Shown here: positions 10,571 through 20,634 of the stretch, one piece after another
Layout of the letters: the number at the start of each line of letters is the position of its first letter
Numbering within the stretch: position 1 is the first letter of the stretch
Notes under the pieces: generated by a model
The model's database searches: none
Told to the model about the DNA's origin: nothing
The model's input: the letters and a program-made list of their open reading frames with translations, nothing else
Program-made: the position numbers and the translations under genes
Assembly: GCA_949126835.1 (NCBI GenBank)
Contig: OX421497.1
Span: 43,174,226-43,238,225, forward strand
Direction: 5' to 3'
Origin: Anisus vortex
Lineage: Eukaryota > Mollusca > Gastropoda > Planorbidae
DNA: 64,000 bases

Positions 10571-11404
10571 TATGTGAGTTTAGAGATGATTGTAATTGTA
10601 AAGTGCACATGATATATTGGATGAACGATGTTGCACTGTGGAATAAAAGGAGTAGAGATTATTCAAAAGCTTGATAGCAAATGAGCAATAAAAGACTTAT
10701 TAGTTGAAGATTGGACTACGACCAAGCAAGTCGGTATTGTAGTCTGATACTCGCCTGTATGATTGAAGAGTGAATTGTTGATCTCATGTCAAGGATTAGC
10801 ATTGATTAGACAAGTGAATTACTACAACGCTTCTATTGAATTTATCGCACTGTTACAAGTGATGTGGTGCCTGTAGTGTTCGTCCTGTGACACTATTGTA
10901 AATTATATTGATTATATCTATAAAGAAGTGTTGATTTGAGCTTTTCTCTCTTTTTTTTTCCCTTATCTCCTCTGCTCTTTATGTCCCCATCTCTATTGGA
11001 GGTGTGCCAGGTGGAGCAATCATCTGCTTGATGCTCCCAGTGGCATGTAACTTTATAGTGGAAACCTTCATGTCTCTTTTACAGACTACATCCTTGTGAA
11101 GGTATAGCCACCCTCAACCTATTTCATAAAATTTGTATCAATGTAACGTTGTAAGCCTCAGTTTGGCGTCCCTTTAACTTAGCAACCAAAGTAGGTGAAA
11201 CTGTCTGCAACCTCCAAGCTTTACATTGTTAAGCAAAACATTTCACATTTTTAAAACAAGAGTCCTTCAAACTTTTCTAATGTTTCAAATCCCATTTATA
11301 TAATAGTTTATAAATTAATTTGTATACATTCTTTAACTTGGTTGTGGCAGTTGTTTATCATAAATGTATTACCTTTTTAACTTCAAAAGCATTGTTTTGT
11401 GCAG

Positions 11405-11450
11405 TGAAATCAACCTCCTCAATTGGGGGACTTGAGGTTGTAGAAAAATC
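11405..11450 (-). repeat. repeat block C, copy 2
   Basis: The reverse complement contains CTCAAGTCCCCCAATTGAGG followed by AGGTTGAT and matches 3145-3182. With block A and the exon fragments it keeps the same order in inverted orientation, marking the two regions as copies of one element. Confidence 0.6.
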
Positions 11451-11584
11451 AATTTCTGATAAAATCTGAAATTAAATCAGAGTCTTTGTAACTAACTTGA
11501 AAATTAGATGCCAGGTTAATAATGAGTAAAATATATATATATAAATATATATATTTACCATATTTATATATACATATATCGTCA

Positions 11585-11795
11585 TTGCCAGTGCAAAACC
11601 GGCCAAGTCAGAAATTTTCATTTTTTATTTTAACCGAAATGTTCCTTGGGGACGTCCCCCATAAAAAAATATCTTGTAGTATTGTCCAATAGATTTTCTC
11701 CAATTTTATTTCTAAAGATAATGGTGACGTTGATTCGTTCACTAGATCTATGCAGTTTTTTGCTATTTCTGACTTGGCCGGTTTTGCACTGGCAA
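11585..11795. mobile_element. MITE with 31-bp perfect terminal inverted repeats
   Basis: TTGCCAGTGCAAAACCGGCC and the following 11 bases (11585-11615) recur exactly inverted at 11765-11795. Outside, ATATATCG appears on the left and CGATATAT on the right, so the palindrome may be longer with a small gap. The interior is non-coding. The superfamily cannot be assigned from the ends alone. Confidence 0.8.
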
Positions 11796-11814
11796 CGATA
11801 TATATATATAATGA

Positions 11815-12165
11815 TACCCCAGGTTACAAATTATTCAGGTTATGAACAACTTCGAACAACAACTTTGAATTTCTTTGTCTCAGGTAACGAACAGTGTGTT
11901 CTAGGTTTAACACTGGAGGCAAACGATCATGTACAATACAAACAACAAGCATGCAGTAGCCAACTATTTTCACAAAGCTAAAGACATTAAAGGTAAAGCG
12001 ACAAATTTCCCTTGAAAATTCTAGGTGCAGAAATATTTCCAGTCGGAAGTCCTGAAACTAATGATCCAGAATTGCAAAGAAAGTGACCAATTTTCAATAG
12101 TCATTTTCTTGGTAAGACAAATATAAACTAAATTAAATTTTACATTTATTTTATTTGTTTGTTTT
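11815..12165 (-). repeat. repeat block A, transposon intron, copy 2
   Basis: It matches the reverse complement of 2265-2593. It lies in the predicted intron between the THAP exon (13583-13966) and the DDE exon (7304-8398), on the same strand as that gene. Confidence 0.7.
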
Positions 12166-12387
12166 CTCTTTGATACGCGAGTACTGTACACTACACATAT
12201 ATATATATATTCATTGCCTTTTGTCAGGTAAACAACCGGATGTTATAACACAAAATCTTTATTTTATTGATTTACGAGTTGAGAAACACATTTTACGTAA
12301 ACCAATATAGTGGCAATAGGTAGGCCCTACCACTGTATAACATATTATAATATAATAAAATATATAGAGGCCTTTATGGTATATAGT

Positions 12388-12776
12388 CAGGGTTCTCACA
12401 TTTTTTCTGGAAAAAAATCAAGACTGTTTCAAGGCTATAAGAGCCAAATTCCAGGCTGCTGGAACACGTTATTTGGAAAATGGTCACACGCCTCTTCCCC
12501 CTAAGTGACCTAAATATTGCGTGAATGAGGTATTGATCTAAGGCTCGGTCAGTGGGCGTTTATGGCGTATAAAAATGGGATTGACATATTTGTCTGATCT
12601 TGATTTTTATAAGAAATAAATTATAAATTTAGATATAAATATAGATTTAGATAAATTTCCAGGCTGACAGGCTATTTTCCAGACTAAAATGCCAATAATC
12701 AAGGTTGTCCAGGCCTTGATTTGTTCTTTTGAAACTCTAGACTTTTCCAGACTTTCCAGACTGTGTGAGAACCCTG
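12388..12776. mobile_element. hAT-type MITE, 389 bp
   Basis: The termini CAGGGTTCTCACA and TGTGAGAACCCTG are inverted repeats followed inside by TTTCTGGA/TCCAGACT motifs. TATAGT lies directly outside both ends (12382-12387 and 12777-12782), a 6-bp match within AT-rich flanks. Internal CCAGGC/CCAGACT motifs repeat several times. No transposase frame. Confidence 0.75.
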
Positions 12777-12829
12777 TATAGTATATTATATAGGCCTTCT
12801 AGTCCTATAGACTAGGCTATACTATAGCC

Positions 12830-13203
12830 CAGGGGTCGTGAACCCATGGCTCGCGAGCCAGATGTGGCTCTTTTGATGGCTGCATCTGGCTTGCAGACAA
12901 ATGTTTGATTATTAAAAAAAAAATTTTTTTTAACTTTTTGATCTACATATTAACTTAATAAAATTAATTGCATATCAATATTTCATTCTACAAATGAGCT
13001 AAAGTCTACTGCAGCATCAGAAGAATTCAGAGATAATTATTAATTATATATATATTTTACTTTTAGTGTTGAAATTACACAAAATGCACACATTTACTTG
13101 AATTTTTAGTTTTAAACTGAATGTTTTTATGGCTCTCACAGAATTACTTTTCAAAATATGTGCTGTCCATGGCTCTCTCAGACAAAAAGGTTCCCGACCC
13201 CTG
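12830..13203. mobile_element. hAT-type MITE, 374 bp, perfect 8-bp TSD
   Basis: Ends CAGGGGTCGTGAACC and GGTTCCCGACCCCTG are imperfect inverted repeats with ATGGCTC motifs inside each. CTATAGCC is duplicated exactly at 12822-12829 and 13204-13211, matching the 8-bp duplication of hAT transposons. Confidence 0.9.
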
Positions 13204-13582
13204 CTATAGCCAATATTCTATATTCCTATATTTATATAGAGGCCTAGGCCTACTATCAGTGTATCAGTCTTTAAAAAAATACTATATTATTATTATTATA
13301 CTTATACTATATATTCTATATTCATAAATTCATAATTTTAAACGCCTACTGCATATATATTATAGAAATATAGGCTTACATTTATATAATGATATCATAA
13401 ATCTAAATATTATTTTAAATAGGCCTACCCACGCAATATCTAAGCTTAAAATTACATAAATAAGACTAATAAGACTCATAAAAGACAATTAGGCCTATCA
13501 TTAATTATGGTTAGTGCCTATGACCTATGAATATTGTTATACTTAATTATAGTATAGATCTATTTTTTTTTTTAAATCGTAC

Positions 13583-13966
13583 CCTTATGCGTTCTCTCTT
13601 TGCATATGCTCCTCTCGTTATGATTGGCTTTGAAGATTTAGACCTATGTAAACCGCTTTCGTTGAATAAATTCCTACTGGGTATTGCATCAGGGAGCAAT
13701 CTTGGTCTTGGTCTTTTTGTAACATACATTCTCTCTTCAGACATTGACAATGATCTCAGAAAAGAAGGGCGAGTGGACAGTTCTAAGTCCGTTTCTACGA
13801 AATGATCACTGCATAACATAGCCGATCTGCTTGGTTTAAAATTAGCTCTTCTTGTTTTGATTGTCCACTTTTTTCGTAAAATTGGATCATTCGGAAACTT
13901 GAAGAAACTTATTCCTGGTTTAAAGCCACTGTTTTTGCAACCGAAAGCGCTACAGTATCGAACCAT
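13583..13966 (-). CDS. THAP domain exon 1 of a THAP-DDE transposase
   Basis: The exon starts MVRYCSAFGCKNSGF and encodes 128 residues. A complete THAP zinc finger is visible: Cys5 and Cys10, FKFP near residues 22-25, Trp34, Cys52 and His55 (LCSDHF), and an AVPTIF-like DAIPSRNLF near residue 95. THAP domains bind DNA and occur in P-element and ISL2EU-type transposases and in host regulators. The last codon before a GTACG donor is phase 0, matching the phase of the minus-strand transposase exon starting at 8398; the join would read KRERIR|ETELPIVQD, parallel to KVRVIEKIPLPTAQD in the paralogue at 20.8 kb. It could instead be the first exon of a stand-alone host THAP gene. An in-frame Met 18 codons upstream is possible but lies outside the domain. 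Confidence 0.75.
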
Positions 13967-14104
13967 TTTCGTACGGTAGCCTACACAAAAATAACCTAGT
14001 TTAATCAGAGAATGCCGCAATGTAAATATATGAATGAATAGGTATGTACTATGTATGTTACATTGTTAGTTTTAGATTACTCAGCTGTATTGTGTTTTCA
14101 CTTT

Positions 14105-14140
14105 ACACGCGGTGACGTAATGTCACGTGCCTTTTATAGC
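14105..14140 (-). promoter_or_regulatory. CRE/ATF-like and E-box cluster upstream of the THAP exon
   Basis: GGTGACGTAATGTCACGTGC contains TGACGTAA (CRE/ATF type) overlapping TCACGTG (E-box), in a small GC-rich patch about 140-170 bp upstream of the THAP start. Placement fits a proximal promoter for the minus-strand gene. Motif reading only; no TATA or initiator could be fixed. Confidence 0.4.
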
Positions 14141-14326
14141 CGGGAAATTACACATCTCGAATGGCTACGAGATTTGATACATCAGCTTGACAAGATCTTA
14201 TACCGTAAACTAGGACGCTGTCTGTTGCTATAGGGCAGGGTTGCCAGGTAATTTAAAAGTTGAGGCTAAAATAATTTATATAATTTATATAGTTCAGTGT
14301 AGTTATAAGTTAAGTACCCGTCTGAA

Positions 14327-14485
14327 ATTGATCCATAGATTCGGTGAAGCAGCGTTCACCAGTTTCTGTGGCCATGGCATACTAGGTGATTGTGTGGCCA
14401 GTATTATGCACAGCTACCTTTACTTTTCCCCAACTAAGGTCAGGTACCCATCAGAGCTGGGTAAACTCACGGACACCCTCCATAC
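14327..14485 (-). repeat. SINE family 1, 5'-truncated
   Basis: TTGATCCATAGATTCGGTGA through TTCACCAGTTTCTGTGGCCA and GTACCCATCAGAGCTGGGTA matches the inverse of the SINE body at 2730-3000. The tRNA-like head is missing. Confidence 0.75.
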
Positions 14486-15240
14486 CTTATTGACGATTAG
14501 GGCTTTTATGATATGATTTGAATAAACTTGTGTGCCTTTTAAATAAATTGTGTGTTGATTTAGTAGTTTCATCATTGTGGTTGTGGTTAAATGGTCAGTA
14601 TTGTTTGTTTTCGTCGTGCTGTAAGATCACGTGCTACCTATAGCCCCCTGTGTAACTTGTCCCAATAAAAGTTAGTTATTTTTCAACAACTTAACTAGAC
14701 TTGTGTTTACTATCAAGACATTACACTGCAGATGTTATTTTGTAAATAGGCTATGTAGTTGTTTGGATATGCCGGCTCAAGCTACCAGTAAAACGTGATG
14801 CTTCAAGGGGCACAATTAGGAGCGACATTAAAGATCTGCCAGTTAATATTAATTAAATAATAACCGATTATAGGCCTATCTAATAGACTTTTAAGGGGCC
14901 AGAGCGAAAAAATGTTGATGCCACGAAATAATTCAATAATGTTCGATCGCAATCATCGCATAGATTGCCAGCCTAGTGGTCATCTTAGTAGCCTAGTGTT
15001 TGGTGACCGCTCATTTTCAAAGGTAGCGCTGAAGAACATTTTGGCCATAAGAAAATGGGCACTCTGAAATAATTTATTATCATCTACGTCTATGCCTACT
15101 ATTTTAATTTTAAATGCACATAGATATATGTCTACTGGTGTTTTCTTCAACTTATTTTTAAATAATGTAATTTCTCCATTTAAAAACTTTAAGCGAGAAA
15201 AATTGGGATTTTAGAATAAAACGTGTTTAAGCATTATTAT
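14486..15240. other. intergenic, no gene seen
   Basis: AT-rich DNA with scattered TAGGCCTA-type motifs. No domain-bearing frame, TIR pair or tandem array recognised. Confidence 0.4.
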
Positions 15241-15590
15241 GAGCTCTGGGTATAGGCCTAGGCTACATCCACACACTGAGTGGAGTGGTCTGGGTATATT
15301 ATAGGCCTAGGCTACATATCCACACACTGAGTGGAGTGGTCTGGGTATATTATAGGCCTAGGCTACATCCACACACTGAGTGGAGTGGTCTGGGTATATT
15401 ATAGGCCTAGGCTACATCCACACACTGAGTGGAGTGGTCTGGGTATATTATAGGCCTAGGCTACATCCACACACTGAGTGGAGTGGTCTGGGTATATTAT
15501 AGGCCTAGGCTACATCCACACACTGAGTGGAGTGGTCTGGGTATATTATAGGCCTAGGCTACATCCACACACTGAGTGGAGTGGTACGAA
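15241..15590. repeat. minisatellite, 49-bp unit, 7 copies, containing TAGGCCTA
   Basis: Units of CCACACACTGAGTGGAGTGG plus TCTGGGTATATTATAGGCCT and AGGCTACAT repeat from about 15250 with a 49-bp period; one unit has an extra AT and the first lacks TATTA. Each unit contains overlapping TAGGCCTA and TAGGCTA, so this array alone amplifies the genome-wide motif. Confidence 0.9.
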
Positions 15591-16486
15591 ATATAAAAAA
15601 ATATGTTGCGTTGTTCGTCCCTCGTTTCCGATGATAACCACGTTTCCCAATAGCCCAATTCATTTTTCCCAATTCTGTTTAGGCTCCAAAAATTCTTAAC
15701 AATAATATTATAAACAACCATCCTTATATAAAGTCTATTATAAAAGAAAACGGCGATATTTTCATTTTAAAACTACCATTGGCAAACGTTTCTTTAAAAT
15801 TTGGCGAAAGCATAATTTCTTTGGCCTACATTTCATTTTGGCCAAAGTGGTATGTTGACATCTAGAGGGAGGAGGAGCTCTTTTAATTCGCTATTGGCGA
15901 AAACAAACCATTGATCTTATTATAACAGGCCTAACTTAGGCCTATAGACTAAGTCGAAAAAAAAAATTAACATTTTTTTTCATAAACATAAACTAAACAT
16001 TCTTCCAAATTTTGTAATTTTTTATTAGTTTATTAGTTTGGAGAGAAGCACATATTATTATGGGTGAAGTTAAAAAAGTGGGGGGGGGGGGGGGGGGGGG
16101 GACAAGGTAAAAATAGGTATCTATGAACATATAATTTATTATAACTAGGCTTTTCTGGGTTTTTAGGAGCTCAACTTGGCTTTTCTGAAATTTTTAGCGG
16201 TATCACTGCTCGTCTCTCTATACTCTATAGCTTAGTGTTGGGTACTTTGTACTGTAGACTATATTATTTTATTGTTGCAAACGCTTTTTTGCTTTTTATT
16301 TGTAATGTTTAGCCTCGAAAAGACCGAAGAAAAAAAAATCTCAGGGACCTGAAATAAAATGTTTAAAAAAAAACTAGCATTAGCATCTGCAATTTATATA
16401 TGAACGCTAAACTGAATTTTTATTGCTTTACCGATTACCCAGCCATTGTGAAACGAAAACGAGGCCCGGACCCTCAATAAACCAAC
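15591..16486. other. 5' flank of the THAP transposase gene with a 22-base G run
   Basis: No separate gene seen. A homopolymer of 22 G lies at 16080-16101. CTCAACTTGGCTTTTCTGAA at 16170 recurs at 24058 upstream of the third THAP exon (as TTCAACTTGGCTTTTCTGAA), so both are probably copies of the same element's 5' region. Confidence 0.5.
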
Positions 16487-16660
16487 ATGGTTAACTGTTG
16501 TGTTCCACTTTGCTTTAATAATGATCGATCTCGATTCCAATTAGCCAAATTCAAATCATTAACTGGAAAGAGGCGTAGTTTTCATACTTTTCCTAAAGAT
16601 GAAGAGAAAAGAAAAGAATGGTTTGCGAAAATACGACGACCAGAAGGAAACGGATTTGTG
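16487..16660 (+). CDS. THAP-DDE transposase, exon 1 (with exon 2 at 20635-21912)
   Basis: The exon starts MVNCCVPLCFNNDRS and encodes 58 residues: the first zinc ligands (CCVPLC), FHTFP, and the conserved Trp in RKEWFAKIRRPEG. A donor GTAACG follows GGATTTGTG at phase 0. Exon 2 opens at phase 0 with VTQFTRICSAHF, supplying the missing Cys and His of the THAP finger, so the two halves fit exactly. The 4-kb intron contains two nested hAT insertions. GT two codons earlier (GTGGTA) is an alternative donor and would remove one residue. It is the transposase start of an ISL2EU-like element, or possibly a domesticated derivative. Confidence 0.8.
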
Positions 16661-17261
16661 GTAACGCTTTTGATTATTAAATAAAAACTATTAAAATTAT
16701 AATTATTAATGTTAAATTAAATTATACTTAATAACTAGTTTTAGTATTACTAGTACACTACTCAGACTACTGTGACTGTGTGACTACAACTACATTTATA
16801 GTTGTTAGGTGAACTAATAATGCACCTTATAATGCTTGGTCGCTTGGTAAAACGAAATTCAAAAATTTGAATTTGTATAGGCCTACTTGTAGGCTACTAT
16901 TCATTCAACATTTTAATAAGCCAATAAACATTAAAATTATTATAAAACCATAGAATTATAATAGGCATAGTCCTAGTCTATAGTATTATTAATATTACTA
17001 TAGAGCCTATAAACTATAAAGTATAGGCCTACCCTATAATTATAATAGGCCTATATACTATATAGCCTAATAGACTATTAGGCCTAGGCCCTATATATAT
17101 TTTATATCTATATTATATAAAATTAAAATAAGAGCGTTTGTCCGCATAGGGATCCCCATTGGTCAAATTGAAATCACATGAGTTTGTGTCACTGACCTAT
17201 TTAACTATTTAGGCCTATATACTGTCTAATAACTGTTCACATCGGACATAGGCATATGTGT

Positions 17262-17343
17262 CTTCGCTAGCTCAGTGGTAAACGTTGCGGACGGCTATGC
17301 GGGCGACCCGGGTTCGATTCTCGAGTTAGGCTATAACTTTTTT
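17262..17343 (+). repeat. tRNA-like SINE head or tRNA pseudogene
   Basis: TAGCTCAGTGG (17268-17278) fits the Pol III A box and GGTTCGATTC (17311-17320) the B box; a T run (17338-17343) follows as a possible terminator. The acceptor arms (TCTTCGC against GTTAGGC) do not pair and the D and T stems are weak, so this is not a working tRNA. It could still be transcribed by Pol III. Confidence 0.55.
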
Positions 17344-17624
17344 CGACAATATTTTTTTTCTAACTTTTAAAAACAAAAGACATTGTAAATCTACGGACAA
17401 TTTAGATTTTTGTTAAATAAAAATACTTGCCTTTTTTTTACCCAATTACAATATTTATTTTAAATTTCTTTCCTAAAAGTCTTCAGTAAAAAAAATAATA
17501 ATTTAAATATAAGATTTATAGCTTTTTTTAAAGTGTAGTTTATACAATTTTTATCTGCACCTTATACAGTCCTGTTTTTTTTTACCCGGGCAACGCCGGG
17601 CAATGTAGCTTGTATGTATATATA

Positions 17625-19679
17625 CAGGCCCGGCGGAAGGCGGGTACAATGCGTGTCCATCACGCAGGCGCTTAGCGGCTAAGGCTATCAGGAAGGCGGC
17701 TAAATTTTCCGCTGCTTTGTTCACATTTTAGTCTGATAAATCTTAGGAGAAAGTTCATCCAGTTTCAGTCTTTCAAATGCTATTGTGATTTGTTTATATA
17801 TAGTGTTTTTTTAAATTCTGCTAAGTACTGAAATAGTTTTTTAATAATAATAATAGAATTAAAAGTAATATAGTATAATTTAATATGTATATAGGGGTTA
17901 CAGACTTCTGACTACAGTATATTTTTCGTGCTAAGGCGCAAAAATCACAGGAAGCGGAAATATTGTGGCCTATGAATATTTTATATAATATGTAAAAGGG
18001 TTATATAAATATACAGAGCCAGATTGACCTATTGTCGCTAAGTAGGCTATAGCCTAGGGAGGCAAAATTTGGGGGCTGCAAATTTCAGTTAAGTCAATCA
18101 TTTAAAATATGGACGGCTTAAGACTGTATAATCATTCATTTCAACATTAACATCAGAAGTCGTTTGTCCTCAGCAACCTGTGATTCCCCGATGTCAGGAT
18201 GCGATAATTCCTTCTATTTAACCCTCTTATACCTCGTGATGTAACTTCATCACTACTTAATGTTTTATTTAAAAACATTTATTTTCTCCAAGATTAAAAT
18301 TTGAAGTACCGTAATCATAATATTAATGGAAGGGGCCAAGCCGCCGAAGGGCACACTTTTATAGAACAGAGACATCTTGTCTTGGAGAAACTAAATAAAT
18401 ATATTACAATTTATGGGGCAGCAACCTCAACCTACCATTACCAAGACACTATATAGCAGTATCGAACAACTGAAAAAGACATGTAAATATGTTTTTCTGG
18501 CATTGACTGCAAAAGAGCAAACAGCTCTGCAGACTGGCTAATAGAAGAAGAAGAAAAATGGGGCGGCAAAAAGTTCATAAGCCTAGGTGCGGCAAAATTG
18601 TAACTCCGCCACTGTAAATATTATTATATATTTTATAATTAGGCCTATATATAATATTTTTTTTTAGCAAATAATTAAAAAAAAGAAAACTTTCTGCCTG
18701 GGAATATATAAACAAAAACGACAGTGAAAAGAGGAGCAAACGAAAAAAAAATCAGAAATCATTGGGAATTTTTTTTTAAAACCTCATTGTCAGCAATCAG
18801 CCAACAAAAATAAAATGGACATTGTTCAAAACATTGAATTTAATTCTGAAAGTTTAATCGAAACAATTAATTCGGTTGTACCAGAATCTGAAAGCGTTGT
18901 GCAGTTAAATGACTTCGTCGATTGTATTAGAAAAGCAACAACATGGAAATGTAAAATAAAATACCTATATAGCGAAAAGAATCCCTTGTAAAGCTCATTT
19001 TTATTCAAAATCTTAACCAAAAACTTTGATATAGTTCTTAAATTTTAGCAAAGCTTCAACATTTAACTCTCTAAACATGAAAGTTAAACAAAAAATAAAT
19101 TGTATTTTTAAAAAAACGAGGCTATTTTAAATTAACAATTAAGCATGCTTCTAGCTACTGTTCCATGAGTGGGAGGTTTTACACGGGGACATTCGTTTCT
19201 ACAGTCCCACTTGTGGGACGCTTAATGTTTGACACCTGCTAAACCAAAGTTAATTTTATTTTTTAATGATTTATTTTGTTATAATTGATAGATAAATGAT
19301 GTAGTTTTACATAAAAATGTAATCATATTTTGAATATGTGTACTTACTTTTGAGCATGTTTATGTTTTTTCTTCAGTTTTTACAAGTTGAAATTTCAAGT
19401 CATGTAAATCTTATTAAAAGTAAAATTTTGTTCGCAAAACAAAGTTATACTTAAAATCTGACTATCGTACAATAATAAAAACTAATGTTGGTTTTTATAA
19501 TGCATATATAAGTATTTAATAGGAATTTTTTTACAAAGTGTCCCATAAGTGGGATGCTAGCAGAATTTTTTAAAATAAAATAATACATAAATAATATTCT
19601 TATGAATTTCACTGAATTTTCAAAAAAGGCGACTACATACACATTTCACGCACCCTCAAAATTTGTAGCGCCAGGCCTG
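17625..19679. mobile_element. hAT-type element, 2.05 kb, in the transposase intron
   Basis: It begins CAGGCCCGGCG and ends CGCCAGGCCTG, inverted repeats of about 11 bp with one mismatch, flanked on both sides by TATATATA (17617-17624 and 19680-19687). The flank is low complexity, so the duplication is supportive but not decisive. No transposase frame was found. A second hAT element (18014-18614) is nested inside. Confidence 0.7.
18014..18614. mobile_element. nested hAT-type element, 601 bp
   Basis: The left end CAGAGCCAGATTGAC and right end GTAACTCCGCCACTG are hAT-like and partly inverted (CAG...GC.GA.TT). The flanks TAAATATA (18006-18013) and TAAATATT (18615-18622) match at 7 of 8 positions. 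The interior at 18340-18555 ends with a GAAGAAGAAGAA tail like a SINE or LINE 3' end, so a retroelement may sit inside the inner hAT. Confidence 0.6.
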
Positions 19680-20634
19680 TATATATAATATATATATAGC
19701 AATATAGCCTACTATAAATTGAATTATATATAATATTATATATCAACTGTCAGACCCTTGTCATTGTATAGAAGTGGATTATATTTATATTTATAATTTA
19801 TTATTAATATAATTAGAATATTTTAATTTTATAATTGTAATAAAAGATATAGGCTATATAATATAGACAACTTTAGTGCAAATTAGGTGCAATAGAATTT
19901 TTATTCTGATTAAATTCTGATAAGTAAACTAATATATTTTCGCTAACTGCATTATAATAGGTTAAGAATTCAAATTAGGTTGATTAAATAGATCTTTTTT
20001 GTAAATTCAAATTTTAATTTCTAATTTTTCGGAAAAAAAATTGAATGTGATAAAACTGTATAATTATCAGTTGTGTAGCCAGGATTGCAAGGTGGGGTTG
20101 GCAAATAGTCCAAGATAGGAGAGGTAGAGGGCAGTGTATAATGTGCAGGGGGATGTGTGCAATAATGTTTAAGAGGCATTACAGGCATAGATAAGTGTTT
20201 TTTTTAAATAAAATAAGAGTGTTATAAATAAATAATAAGGTTTATTAGTTAGGGCCTACTATATATACACACAGGCTACTCTTTTGCAAAAAATATAATT
20301 TATAGTCTCTGAATTTATAGTCTTAACCAGAGCTCATCTCGGCCAACTATCCCGTTTTTTTAATTTTATTTCCCTCAATAAATAATACTTATAGAATTAT
20401 CATAAACAAAAAATTGACATAGTGTATTTTGATAAATAGATAAATACTAGTACCAATTCAGTACTGGGCTGAATTTTAAATCATCTACTTGTTTAGACCC
20501 AATTTTAAGAACATAAACATACTATTAGTGAAGAATGATTTATTATAGTATTTGAGTATCATTTTACTGGCAGTAGCTTATGAAATGCATTTTCAATTAA
20601 TCTAATAATTATAATGTATATTTTCATTTTTCAG

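Noticed and set aside
13527..13805. Plus-strand 92-codon frame
   Set aside because: Antisense shadow of the THAP exon.
16080..16101. G-quadruplex regulatory element
   Set aside because: A plain 22-base G homopolymer; similar G or C runs occur elsewhere in the window without pattern.
17262..17343. Functional tRNA gene
   Set aside because: A and B boxes fit, but acceptor, D and T stems do not pair. A SINE head or pseudogene is likelier.
20060..20110. Additional hAT end (CAGTTGTGTAGCCAGGATTGC)
   Set aside because: Looks like an hAT left end, but no matching right end or target duplication was found.
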